Assembly: GCA_036502005.1 (NCBI GenBank)
Contig: DASXZH010000098.1
Coordinates: forward strand, 1-64,000
Origin: DASXZH01 sp036502005
Lineage (GTDB): Bacteria; Armatimonadota; Fimbriimonadia; Fimbriimonadales; Fimbriimonadaceae
Direction of reading: 5' to 3'
Length of the DNA: 64,000 bases
Shown here piece after piece: positions 15,545-24,967 of the stretch; within the stretch, counting starts at the first letter, position 1; each line of letters begins with the position of its first letter. Under the pieces are notes generated by a model, which was given only the letters and a program-made list of their open reading frames with translations, was not told the origin of the DNA and searched no databases. A program made the position numbers and the translations under genes.

Positions 15545-17992
15545 ATGCGCGGTACGATCGTGGGCCTTCAGGGAATGCTCAAAGGGCGGACCGCGCCTCT
15601 GCGTCCTGGGATCATCACCATTGGGCGGCATTCCGACAACAGTTTGCCGTTTCATGACGATTCAACGGTCAGCCGCGAGCATTGCATTCTAGCCTTTCAA
15701 AACGGCGCATGGCTCTGCTGGGATGTCGGCTCAACCAACGGCACTTTTGTCAACGGCGTTCGCATAGGCCCCTCTCCAACGCCCGTCCCGAATGGCGCAG
15801 AGATCAGTTTTGGTGCTCAGACCCTGCGTGTTGACTATGCGAAGCCAGCCCTCAACGGTCTGATCGACGCCATCAATAGATTGGCCGCAAAGCCAGTGAC
15901 CGTAGCCCCGCCGCCTGTCGTAAGTCAATCGAGAACCGCCGAGAGGCCGTCGACACCTACACCGCCGACAATCCCTAAAGGGTCACAAGCGACCTGGTAT
16001 GGCCTCGACAGAGAGGTTCACGTCCACGGTTTTATATTGGTCTCACCGTTCTGTTTTGTCGGAACAAAACTCGCATTGCAGCCCAAGCGACAGTCTCAAT
16101 ACATCACGCAGCAATATCCCGATGAGCCGGGGCTCATCAACCCTTCTCTAAAAATCCGGCCGAGTATCCCCGACCCTTTGCCCTATTACCCGAATTATCA
16201 ACAAGCTTCACCAGAGCAACGCTGGACGTTTCTCAACTGGCTGAGTGGCAACCGCGAAAGCGATGTCGAGCAAGGGTATCTGTTTTTGTTCTTCTACGGT
16301 CTAGAACGTTACTTGACCCAAGGCTCTCCATCGCCCCGCGAAGCCTTGGCAATCCTTCAGGAACTGATGCGGCTCGCTTTACAGCATGCAGACTGTAGCA
16401 GCTTTCGGCACTATGTCTTTCGGCTGCATGCCGCACATTGGACGTTCTATCCGCAGCTTATTAATGAAAAGTCATTGAGGCTCTTCAAGACGCTAGCGGA
16501 CGACGAGTTTATTTGGATGTTAGCCTGTTTGGCTTCACATCAAATGCAACTCACTAGCACCATTGTAATGTGCTGGTTCGATTTGAACGCCTATCGGCTG
16601 GTCAAACGGTCGCTATGGCAACGCTGCCATCCTGAGCTAACCCAGCTCTTCGCCATTCGTTATATCAGCCAGTTTGGTGATCGAAGAGTCTTACACTGCA
16701 GCGGTGAGAAGGCGCATCGCACTTATTACCCGGCTAACTTCTCCGTACGTGACGCCATCAAACCGTTTTTCGCTTATCAAGCCCTTGATGACTCCGCTAT
16801 CCTCAATTCGATGAAGGACATGCTCGCCTCTTGTGCGACTGACCTACAACTCTACGCTAAAGCCAAAGCAATTGGGCTCCAGACTTTGCGGTCCTTTGCC
16901 AACCTGCCAAGGGAACTTTTTTCTCGAGACCGCCAAATTGCGGCGCTGGCTTCATATCTTTCTGTACACGATAACGGCGGAGTATTCATTCTGGAATGGC
17001 TGGATGTGCTCCGCGAATTGAGCATTGCCGCTGATATGAACAAAGTTAATCTCACGGATTTGGCAATAACGCTGGACAAACTGGGCTATCACATGGAGCC
17101 GAATCCCGCATACGGCAGCAAGCCACTTAAGAGCTGTTCTAGCCTGGCTGTATGCAAGGCGGTGCAAGCGACCGGAATGGGAGAGGATCAGGTCGCGTCC
17201 ATCATGACGGTGGCAAGAATCGCTGCCTGGGTGTTGTGTCTAGATTCTCCTACCCCGGAGACAGTCAGGCAACTGCCGGGGTTGATCGCGAAATCATTGA
17301 GTGCTGATCCTGGGTGCGAGGAGCGGCTTGACCTTGCTCTACGCCTGTTCGAGTTGGCTCCTTCCAAACCGACCGCTTCTGAGCTACAGACGATCTCTCC
17401 GGAACTCCGGCCTCACGTTATCCCGATCCTGATTCGTGCCGTCAAACACATTGGCACCTCGAAGCGTGCGACTCTTGGTGAACTTGAGAGAATCGCCGCA
17501 CAATTCGGTTTGCCAACTTCCGAACTTCTGACCCAAATGTATCAGGAGCAGGACCCAATACCGATAGTGAGTGCCGGAACGTCAGCCAATGGCTTTGCAA
17601 TTCCACCCCCGCCTAAGGAAAAGGCTACACAAGTCAATATTGACGAAACCAAGTTGCGACAGCGGCAAGAAGAGTCCGAGAGCGCACGCGCGTTCCTAGA
17701 AGACATCTTTAGGGAAGCAGAACCGGCGGAGCAAGTTTGCATGAAAAATTCCGAAACTCCAACTGCCCGGTACGCTAAAATACTGGAAGCGCTACCCGAG
17801 GGCAAACTCACAAACACACAATTTGAGAAAATATGCCGAGATTTTGGATTTCTGCCCGGGCAGATTCGTACCGAACTCAACGAAACTGCTCTCGAATTGT
17901 GCGGCTATGCGCTGATCGAAGGAGACGAAATCTTGGGCATTGACCTCGAATGTCTCAAACAACTACGCGATGAGTACAACCATCAGACCTAA
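15545..17992 (+). CDS. FHA-TerB_N-TerB_C protein (Shango SngA-like)
   Basis: 815 aa. Residues 20-95 form an FHA phosphothreonine-binding domain ('IGRHSDNSLP', 'STVSREHCILAF', 'DVGSTNGTFVNGVRIG'). Residues about 148-300 match TerB_N ('TWYGLDREVHVHGFI', 'FVGTKLAL', 'YYPNYQQASPEQRW', 'NWLSGNRESDVEQGYLFLFF'). The end (about 715-815) matches TerB_C ('EALPEGKLTNTQFEKICRDFGFLPGQI', 'YALIEGDEILGID'). It overlaps the next gene by 23 bp. In the Shango phage-defence system SngA is the TerB-domain subunit acting with an ATPase and a helicase. The N-terminal FHA domain implies control by Thr phosphorylation, yet no kinase gene lies nearby. Confidence 0.8.
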   Translation: MRGTIVGLQGMLKGRTAPLRPGIITIGRHSDNSLPFHDDSTVSREHCILAFQNGAWLCWDVGSTNGTFVNGVRIGPSPTPVPNGAEISFGAQTLRVDYAKPALNGLIDAINRLAAKPVTVAPPPVVSQSRTAERPSTPTPPTIPKGSQATWYGLDREVHVHGFILVSPFCFVGTKLALQPKRQSQYITQQYPDEPGLINPSLKIRPSIPDPLPYYPNYQQASPEQRWTFLNWLSGNRESDVEQGYLFLFFYGLERYLTQGSPSPREALAILQELMRLALQHADCSSFRHYVFRLHAAHWTFYPQLINEKSLRLFKTLADDEFIWMLACLASHQMQLTSTIVMCWFDLNAYRLVKRSLWQRCHPELTQLFAIRYISQFGDRRVLHCSGEKAHRTYYPANFSVRDAIKPFFAYQALDDSAILNSMKDMLASCATDLQLYAKAKAIGLQTLRSFANLPRELFSRDRQIAALASYLSVHDNGGVFILEWLDVLRELSIAADMNKVNLTDLAITLDKLGYHMEPNPAYGSKPLKSCSSLAVCKAVQATGMGEDQVASIMTVARIAAWVLCLDSPTPETVRQLPGLIAKSLSADPGCEERLDLALRLFELAPSKPTASELQTISPELRPHVIPILIRAVKHIGTSKRATLGELERIAAQFGLPTSELLTQMYQEQDPIPIVSAGTSANGFAIPPPPKEKATQVNIDETKLRQRQEESESARAFLEDIFREAEPAEQVCMKNSETPTARYAKILEALPEGKLTNTQFEKICRDFGFLPGQIRTELNETALELCGYALIEGDEILGIDLECLKQLRDEYNHQT

Positions 17993-19265
17993 CGAACAAA
18001 ATGCCATCATCCAGTCGCTTCGCGCCGGCGTTGTGCCGCGGGTCGGACTGCAGCACTTCCACGTTGGGCGCAAGCAGGAACTCGAACACCTGCATAAGGA
18101 CTTGACACTGATTGCCGACGGTGGCTCAAGCCTACGTTTCATCATCGGCAGCTTTGGATCAGGCAAAACCTTCTTTCTGACCTTGATGCGAACCATTGCC
18201 CAGCGCGAGAAACTGGTGACCGTTCATGCCGATCTGACACCCGACCGCCGCCTTCAGGCCAGCGGCGGGCAGGCGCGAGCACTTTACGCCGAGCTAATGC
18301 GCAACGCCGCAGTCCAAACTCGACCTGACGGCAGTGCGCTAACGGACATTGTTGAACGCTTCGTAGGATCTGCTCGAGACCAGGCTGAGCAAGCTGGTAT
18401 TAGTCCCGAAGCCATCATTGGCGAACGCCTCCAGTCACTCCGCGAACTGGTCAATGGCTTCGATTTTGCCAGCGTCATTCAAGCGTATTGGCGCGCCTAT
18501 GAAGATGGTGATGAAAACCTCAAGAACTGCGCGATCCGCTGGCTTCGTGCCGAGTATGCCACCCGGACGGACGCGCGGTGCGACCTTGGTGTTAGAACGA
18601 TCATCAACGACGAGAACATCTACGACAGCTTAAAGCTGTTCGCCCGCTTTGTCCGTTTAGCCGGATATCGCGGCTTATTGGTTTGTTTCGATGAACTCGT
18701 CAACATCTACAAAATGGGGCATGTACAGGCGCGCAACGCGAACTACGAACAGTTGCTGCGGATGCTCAACGACACGCTCCAGGGCACAGCTGAAGGAATT
18801 GGGTTTTTGTTGAGCGGCACGCCAGAATTTCTGCTTGATTCGAGGCGCGGCGCCTACAGCTATGAAGCCCTGGCCTCGCGATTACCGCGCAACGTGTTCG
18901 CGAAAGACGGTTTGGTCGATTACAGCGGCCCCGTTATCAACCTCCCCAGTCTGACCCCAGAAGACGTGCTCCTATTGCTCCAAGCTCTCCGACACGTGCA
19001 AGCTTTCGGCGATTCAAGCAAATACCTTCTGCCCGATGAAGGCATCAGGTCTTTCATCAACCACTGCTACAAGAACGTCGGCGAAGCCTACTTCCGCACG
19101 CCACGCACCACGATCACTGACTTTCTCAATTTGTTGGCCGTTCTTGAGGAGCACCCCACCGTTAACTGGGACCAACTCATTGAGAACACTCAAGTCACGT
19201 TCGGGCAGAATCCCGACCTTGATAATCTCGAAGACGACAATGACCTCAACACAATCCGACTCTAG
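17970..19265 (+). CDS. DUF2791/BrxD-like P-loop ATPase (Shango SngB-like)
   Basis: 431 aa from the ATG at 17970, chosen because the family begins close to 'NEQNAIIQSLRAGVVPRVGLQHFHVGR'. Walker A is 'GSFGSGKT' (60-67); Walker B is 'GLLVCFDELVN'; a sensor-like 'FLLSGTPEFLLDSRRGAYSYEALASRL' follows. This ORC/AAA-related ATPase family occurs in BREX (BrxD) and in TerB/helicase modules. It overlaps the upstream TerB gene by 23 bp and the downstream helicase by 26 bp, so the three products are likely made in fixed ratio and form a complex. Confidence 0.85.
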   Translation: MSTTIRPNEQNAIIQSLRAGVVPRVGLQHFHVGRKQELEHLHKDLTLIADGGSSLRFIIGSFGSGKTFFLTLMRTIAQREKLVTVHADLTPDRRLQASGGQARALYAELMRNAAVQTRPDGSALTDIVERFVGSARDQAEQAGISPEAIIGERLQSLRELVNGFDFASVIQAYWRAYEDGDENLKNCAIRWLRAEYATRTDARCDLGVRTIINDENIYDSLKLFARFVRLAGYRGLLVCFDELVNIYKMGHVQARNANYEQLLRMLNDTLQGTAEGIGFLLSGTPEFLLDSRRGAYSYEALASRLPRNVFAKDGLVDYSGPVINLPSLTPEDVLLLLQALRHVQAFGDSSKYLLPDEGIRSFINHCYKNVGEAYFRTPRTTITDFLNLLAVLEEHPTVNWDQLIENTQVTFGQNPDLDNLEDDNDLNTIRL

Positions 19266-22200
19266 CTCTTTCGGGCAGCTTGACGAGCGTATTCAACGCT
19301 GGATCTGGCAGCAAGGTTGGCATGAGCTCCGTTCCGGACAGGAACAACTCATTCCGCTTTTGCTTGAAGGCAAGTATGACGTAATCCTCGCCGCCCCGAC
19401 AGCGGCAGGCAAGACCGAAGCCGCCTTCTTGCCCATATTAACAAAGCTCGGAGCCAACCCGTTTCCATCCTTAGGATCTCTCTATATCAGCCCGCTCAAG
19501 GCGCTCATAAATGATCAGTTCCAGAGGCTCGATTCCTTTTCCGAAATCCTCAACATCGACGTTCACCGTTGGCACGGTGATGTGAGCCAATCGGCCAAAC
19601 AGCGGCTGCTGACGTCACCCAGCGGTATTCTGTTGATAACGCCAGAGTCGCTCGAAGCCTTGTTCGTTAATCAAGGTGCCAAACTGAACAACCTCTGTGC
19701 TCATTTGCAGTATGTCGTCATCGACGAACTCCATGCACTTTTAGACAACGAGAGAGGTGCTCAACTACGCTCATTGTTGCACCGCCTGGATAACCTTATT
19801 AATCGAAAACCCGTTCGCGTCGGGCTGAGTGCCACTTTGGCCGACATGCATCCTGCTGCCCAGTTTTTGCGCGGCGACGATCCCGCCAACGTAAAATGCG
19901 TGGTGACCAATGAACCGGGCGTAAAGAAGGCCGTCATCAAGGCTTTTGTTAATCCCGAAGCCCAAACGACCAAACCACCGCCAGCCCGCGATCAGGTCGT
20001 TTTTGATCTTTACACCCAGCTCAAGTCTGAGCATCACTTGGTGTTCGCGAATGCACGCAACCGCGTAGAAGAATACGCCGATGCCTTGCGAGAACGCGCC
20101 CGCCTAGAGCTTCTTTCCGATATCTTCCTCGCCCACCATGGCAACCTGTCTAAGGAACTGCGAGAGGAAGCAGAAATGCGCTTACGTGATGATCCGCGCC
20201 CCGCCGTCTGCGTTTGCACCAGCACACTCGAACTTGGCATCGACATCGGTGCCATGAAAAGTGTGGCCCAAATCGGGCCGCCACCCAGCGTCACATCACT
20301 TCGGCAGCGCGTGGGCCGATCAGGTCGTAGAGGCGAACCTTCCATCTTGAGAATGTATGCGCTCGAAAATCCCGGCCCGGAACTGATGGACCCTTCGGAC
20401 CAGTTGCGACCCGAGCTCTTACGCGAAATAGCCGGTCTCGAACTTATGCTCGAAAACTGGTATGAGCCACCGCGCTTGAATGTTCCGCATTACTCCACGC
20501 TTGTGCAACAAGTTCTCTCATCCATCATTCAGCACGGCGGCGCCTCCATTGCTCAACTCTTTCGCACGCTATGCGGGCCCGCAGCTTTCTCGACGGTCAC
20601 GAAAGATGATCTTGTGTTGCTCCTGCGCGCGCTCAGAGCTCGCAACCTCATTCTGCAGATGGACGACGGAACACTCTTGCTTGACAAAAAGGGCGAACGG
20701 ATTACCTCTCACTACAGCTTTTACGCCGCGTTTGAAACACCCGAAGAGTATCGGCTTATTCACGGTTCCAAGACCTTGGGAACGATCCCTGTTGAGTCGC
20801 TTCTGCGTGTGAATGATCATGTGCTTTTCGCTGGCAAACGCTGGCGTGTTATCGATATCAGCGACGAAGATCACATTATTCTGGTCGAGCCCAGCAGAGG
20901 TGCCCGAGCACCTCAATTCATTGGCACCGTAGGCAAGATTCACGCGCGCGTCCGTCACCGCATGCGAGAGGTCCTTGAACGCGCCGATCAACCACATTTT
21001 CTTTCCGAAACCGCTCAGCAACTTCTGACCGAGGCCCGCGAAGCTTATGCCCGACTCAATCTCTCTCACCTAACGACACTTGAGTATGGCCAGGAAACTT
21101 TGTTGTTTCACTGGTCGGGTGATGCTGAAGCCCAGACCCTTTCGTTGATGCTCGCCGACCGAGGAATAGATGCTGGGCTTGGTGAACTTACCTTCACAGT
21201 TCAGGCCTCACTTAACCGAACGCTCGAAGCACTTGTCGACATCGTCGAAGCCTCGGATCATCCGGAATCGGATCTTTTGCAACACGTGAAACTCAAACGC
21301 CAGAACAAATATGACTGGGCCCTGCCACCCGATTTGCTGGACAAAGAATACGCGGCCCGCGAGTTCGATGTGCCCGGTGCTGTGCACTTAGCGCGCCAGC
21401 TCTTGGGAGCGGAACAGCGTGATCAGATCGCACCAACGGTCACAGTACCAACCCGCCGATCTGCAGGCGCTCCGTCACTCGAGGTGCTTGACGGTTACCA
21501 GTCGATTGGCGGCACTAAAATTCTACTTTCGCAGCGCGGCGAAGATATTCTTCTTGACTTCGGCCTCGACTTTAAGCGCTATGCCAATTTCTTCGAAGAG
21601 TTTCTTCGACCACGTAGTACCAGGGGACTCCTGGACCTCTGGCACTTTCAGCTCGTACCACACTTCAACGGTCTCTATCGCGACGACCTTAGGCCGCTTG
21701 GCGAACTGTTCCCCGCGGATCGTGAGGCTAACGTGGTAGGAATCTTGCTCAGTCACGCTCATGTCGACCACTACGGCATGATTGGTACGCTTCGCCCTGA
21801 CATTCCCCTTCACGCCACTCCCGAAAGCCTGGCAATCATCAAATCGAGTCAAGACACGGGCCGCGTTGATTTTTGGGGAGAAGCCGTCTACGCGAAGCTC
21901 CGAGGGCCTGCGGACCGCGACAGCCGTGCCTTAAGAGTTCAAGATGGCAAGCTAGGGCGGCCAACGATTTCCATAGGCCCTGCTACAGAGGCCTTGTCCC
22001 ATTTTTTGGCTTCGTTGCCGTCCGACGAGGGAACACGAAATCTTGTGCCTGGTGCCTTATCTGTTTCGACGGGTCAGGTCGGGAGTTTTTCCTACCAAGC
22101 TTGGCCGGTTGATCACTCACTACTTGGTTGCGTCGCGTTTCAAGTCGAATCCGACCTGGGACGCATCGTCTATACGGGAGACTTTCGGCGACATGGCGCT

Positions 22201-23016
22201 CTGGGTTCCTCAACCGAGGCGTTCGTCAACGAAGCCGCAAAGAACGCTCCCGATATTCTCATTTGCGAAGGCACGCAGGTGATGCGCGATAACCCCAATA
22301 CCACTTCCGAGACACAGGTAAAAGATGCCGCCAACGACATCGTGCGAAATGCTACAGGCAAACTTGTCATCGCAGACTTTGGCCCCCGTCATATTGAGCG
22401 TCTCAACGCCTTCCACGATGTCGCTGCCGAAAACCAACGACGCTTGGTGATCACGACCAAGGACGCCTATTTGCTAAAAGCGCTGGCCTTTGTAAATCCA
22501 ACGATTACGCTGCTTGACTCGCCACGGTTGGTAATCTACGATGAAATCCGAGCCAGCTGCAGCAAATGGGAGGCGGGCATCAAGGACGAGTTCTCGGACA
22601 AGCTTATTGACTCGCGAGAGATCCGTGACAACCAGGCCTGGTATATCCTGGCCTTTTCCTTCTTCGACTGTAATGAGCTTGTCGACGTGTTGCCTCAAGA
22701 AGCCGTTTACATTTACAGCAGCTCCGAGGCATACAGCGAAGACCAAGTTCTCGATATGCGTCGACTTTGGGCCTGGTGTAACGATGAGTTCAGAATGAAG
22801 GTGCACGGCTTGGCCATGGATGGCGATAAGCCGATATTCCCCGATCGGCTCAACGCCTCGGGTCACGCAACACGCCAGGACATCGAATGGCTCATTGAGA
22901 GTATTCGTCCGAAGGGGATATTGCCTGTGCATCGTTCCCCTGAATCCGACGCATGGTTCGCCGATTTAGCAAAGCGTCATTCTATCGATCTTGTACCTTC
23001 GAAGTGTTCGAGCTAA
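19240..23016 (+). CDS. Lhr-type helicase fused to RNase J-like MBL/beta-CASP domain (SngC-like)
   Basis: 1258 aa from the ATG at 19240; a longer upstream reading runs through the ATPase gene and is rejected. Helicase part (about 10-730): Walker A 'APTAAGKTEAAFLPI' (52-59), DEXH box 'VVIDELHALLDNERGAQL', 'VGLSATLADM', 'LVFANARNRVEEYAD', and motif VI 'LRQRVGRSGRRGEP', all Lhr/BrxHII-like. C-terminal part (about 750-1258): 'LLSHAHVDHYGMIG' (HxHxDH metal site, about 837-843), 'GRIVYTGDFRRHG', 'ILICEGTQVM' and a terminal 'ASGHATRQDIEWL...GILPVHRSPE', matching the beta-CASP/RNase J pattern. This predicts a helicase-nuclease. I know Shango SngC only as a helicase, so the fusion is notable. Confidence 0.85.
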   Translation: MTSTQSDSSSFGQLDERIQRWIWQQGWHELRSGQEQLIPLLLEGKYDVILAAPTAAGKTEAAFLPILTKLGANPFPSLGSLYISPLKALINDQFQRLDSFSEILNIDVHRWHGDVSQSAKQRLLTSPSGILLITPESLEALFVNQGAKLNNLCAHLQYVVIDELHALLDNERGAQLRSLLHRLDNLINRKPVRVGLSATLADMHPAAQFLRGDDPANVKCVVTNEPGVKKAVIKAFVNPEAQTTKPPPARDQVVFDLYTQLKSEHHLVFANARNRVEEYADALRERARLELLSDIFLAHHGNLSKELREEAEMRLRDDPRPAVCVCTSTLELGIDIGAMKSVAQIGPPPSVTSLRQRVGRSGRRGEPSILRMYALENPGPELMDPSDQLRPELLREIAGLELMLENWYEPPRLNVPHYSTLVQQVLSSIIQHGGASIAQLFRTLCGPAAFSTVTKDDLVLLLRALRARNLILQMDDGTLLLDKKGERITSHYSFYAAFETPEEYRLIHGSKTLGTIPVESLLRVNDHVLFAGKRWRVIDISDEDHIILVEPSRGARAPQFIGTVGKIHARVRHRMREVLERADQPHFLSETAQQLLTEAREAYARLNLSHLTTLEYGQETLLFHWSGDAEAQTLSLMLADRGIDAGLGELTFTVQASLNRTLEALVDIVEASDHPESDLLQHVKLKRQNKYDWALPPDLLDKEYAAREFDVPGAVHLARQLLGAEQRDQIAPTVTVPTRRSAGAPSLEVLDGYQSIGGTKILLSQRGEDILLDFGLDFKRYANFFEEFLRPRSTRGLLDLWHFQLVPHFNGLYRDDLRPLGELFPADREANVVGILLSHAHVDHYGMIGTLRPDIPLHATPESLAIIKSSQDTGRVDFWGEAVYAKLRGPADRDSRALRVQDGKLGRPTISIGPATEALSHFLASLPSDEGTRNLVPGALSVSTGQVGSFSYQAWPVDHSLLGCVAFQVESDLGRIVYTGDFRRHGALGSSTEAFVNEAAKNAPDILICEGTQVMRDNPNTTSETQVKDAANDIVRNATGKLVIADFGPRHIERLNAFHDVAAENQRRLVITTKDAYLLKALAFVNPTITLLDSPRLVIYDEIRASCSKWEAGIKDEFSDKLIDSREIRDNQAWYILAFSFFDCNELVDVLPQEAVYIYSSSEAYSEDQVLDMRRLWAWCNDEFRMKVHGLAMDGDKPIFPDRLNASGHATRQDIEWLIESIRPKGILPVHRSPESDAWFADLAKRHSIDLVPSKCSS

Positions 23017-23280
23017 GGGGATCCAAGTTCGTGCAACTCCATTACGATTTTGGCTAGGGTGCGGTTATTGACCTCTCCAACCCTTCCTTGTTAAAGTTGT
23101 TGAAGTGAACCAATGCGTGCTACCGGTCGGATGGGTTAAGTCATTGATGTTTATTTCTTATCGAATTTGTGGCGAAATCCTCTGCAGATTTGGCATTCTG
23201 TAAGCTCTAAGAAACCTGAAGATTACAACGACGACTCCTAGCAACTTTGGTTAAACTTCGCGCAGAATTGCGCTATAAGT

Positions 23281-23817
23281 CTAGCGAAATGCCAACATTT
23301 TCCCAAAAATGGAAGCCTGAGCTTTGGCATCATCAAGCGCATTGTGGGTTTGAGGAGTGTCCGGACGATATTTGAGCGGAAGTTGACTTGAAGTTGTTTT
23401 TGACCACGGCAGTGAATGCTTTCCCATGAAATAGGATTTGATATCGATCCCGCCGAAGCCAAATGGATTGCTGCCGACAAACTTGATGAAATACCAATTC
23501 ACAAACTGCCAATCGTAACAACCGTTAAAGCCGACAAAAACGGGCTTTGCATCACCCGAACTTGCCTCAATCCACTGTTTAAGCTTTAGCATGGCTACTA
23601 ATGGATCTTCGCCAGTTTTCTCTAGCACAGCTAAGTCAAAACCCGACACTTCAATCGCGGCTGGATCGAAGCTTGTGCTAATCGGCTTTAACTCAGTATA
23701 AAAGGAGACATCGTGAGCTCCCACAATGCAAGCGCCTAATGAAAGCATGCTGTATTCCCCCGGAATAGGCCCACTGGCTTCAATATCAACGGAGATAAAA
23801 CATTCCTTTGTCATCAT
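23281..23817 (-). CDS. DEDD-type 3'-5' exonuclease (CBASS Cap18-like)
   Basis: 178 aa. ExoI 'FISVDIEASGPIPGEYSMLSLGACIVG' (Asp-x-Glu), ExoII around 'PVFVGFNGCYDWQFVNWYF' (Asp), ExoIII 'THNALDDAKAQASIFGKML' (HxxxD), so all DEDDh residues appear present. It is the last gene of the CBASS operon; its ATG overlaps the stop of the effector gene (ATGATGA). Exonucleases called Cap18 accompany HORMA-containing CBASS loci as accessory genes, matching this position. RNase T/Rv2179c-like exonucleases are the nearest general relatives. Substrate (DNA or RNA) not determined here. Confidence 0.85.
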   Translation of the reverse strand: MMTKECFISVDIEASGPIPGEYSMLSLGACIVGAHDVSFYTELKPISTSFDPAAIEVSGFDLAVLEKTGEDPLVAMLKLKQWIEASSGDAKPVFVGFNGCYDWQFVNWYFIKFVGSNPFGFGGIDIKSYFMGKHSLPWSKTTSSQLPLKYRPDTPQTHNALDDAKAQASIFGKMLAFR

Positions 23818-24967
23818 GTTTTCCTAGGTTTTACGATGGCGGGCATAGCAATATTCCTTTGCCAGTGTGCAAGCAGCTTCTTTTTGCGAGATGCAATGCT
23901 GTCTGCTTCAGACCAAAGATATGCTTCGAGAGCAAAGGCGTCAAAGGGAAAGTTCGTGTCATCCCGAGCCGTCAGAATAACTCGTTGGCACCGCCCAAGC
24001 GCGTAGCCGAGTTCCATAAAACAATTTGGCCGCAAAGTCGTAAGGTCCACAATAGCGACTGCGCTGTGATGTAATGAATCGAAGATGGCCTCATTCATCC
24101 AAGCATATTCGTTGGGACCGACACCCATCTGCAACGGTTTGTAACCGAGTTCCGTCACTACCGAATCTACAATATTGCGAAAGAACGTCTCGACAGAAGA
24201 AAACTCCGGAAGGGACGTATTCAGTAGTCTCACATAAAACGCCTCAGGCGCGGTAAGCGCCAGAACGAACTTCAAGATCGCCTGTACTACCTTGCCGGCG
24301 GGCTCTGTGCCTTCTTTCGTTCGTGTTCGGTCAAGAAGCTCCTGGGCAGATGCTGAGTTCTCCACTCGAAAAAAATCGTTAGGGGCTGCTAGCGCACGTT
24401 CAAACAGCCGCGATGCCCCGCCGGAACCATCGCGCGAAGATGAACCTAAGTTGAGATCGAGCATAATAACGTGCTTTCCCATTGCAACAAACTCTTGCGC
24501 CAGGTGCTCAACACCCTCGCCGCCGCTGATGCCAATAAGAATGTCGCACAGCTGTGCCATGCGGTTGCGCCTCAAAGATCCGGCATACCAACCCGGCTCA
24601 ATGAATTCCATTTGAACCGCCTCGCCCTGGCGCAGCTCATCATAGATTTTGCGACGATGAGTTGGAATCTGGCTATCGGTTTTGCTCGTTCCAATTGTGG
24701 CAATCAATCGACCATTGACGCCCGAAGCGGCCAGCTTTCCAGCTAAAAAACCCTCAGATACTGCAGCCAATCGAAGACGATAGATGGACCATCTACTCGA
24801 TCTTGCAGTAGTGGTTCCTTACCAAAGGGGACCAGAAAAATCGCGCCACGTCCAGCAAGCTCAGCTGTCAATAACGCGACCAGTTCATGCGCATACAATA
24901 GCTTTCGCTCATCACACTGGAGATCCGCGCTACCCGCAATGAGGATACGTCTTCCGGTTATCTGCAC
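23814..24967 (-). pseudogene. CBASS effector candidate, SLOG plus TIR/NDT-like domains, frameshifted
   Basis: Two overlapping frames make one protein of about 383 aa. The first (24967-24743, GTG start) encodes a Rossmann beginning, 'RRILIAGSADLQCDERKLLYAHELV ... GPSIVFDW', then stops. The second (open from about 24770 to 23814) continues at 'AAVSEGFLAGKLAASG' with the rest of a SLOG-type domain ('ILIGISGGEGVEHLAQEFVAMGKHVIML'). A C-terminal domain ('NEAIFDSLHHSAVAIVDLTTLRPNCFMELGYALG') resembles TIR-like or nucleoside deoxyribosyltransferase-like folds. One missing base near 24765 explains the break. Position between Cap6 and the exonuclease and the nucleotide-processing folds suggest the cyclic-nucleotide-activated effector, possibly acting on NAD. 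A sequencing error is not excluded. Confidence 0.7.

Noticed and set aside
17970..19265. BREX system, because the ATPase resembles BrxD
   Set aside because: No PglZ, BrxC, BrxA/B or PglX gene is present in this operon. TerB plus DUF2791 plus helicase fits Shango better.
24745..24760. Programmed -1 frameshifting at GGGTTTTTT to make the CBASS effector
   Set aside because: The A-site Phe codon could slip but the P-site pairing (GTT to GGT) is poor and the continuation is already protein-like upstream of the run; a simple lost base explains it better.
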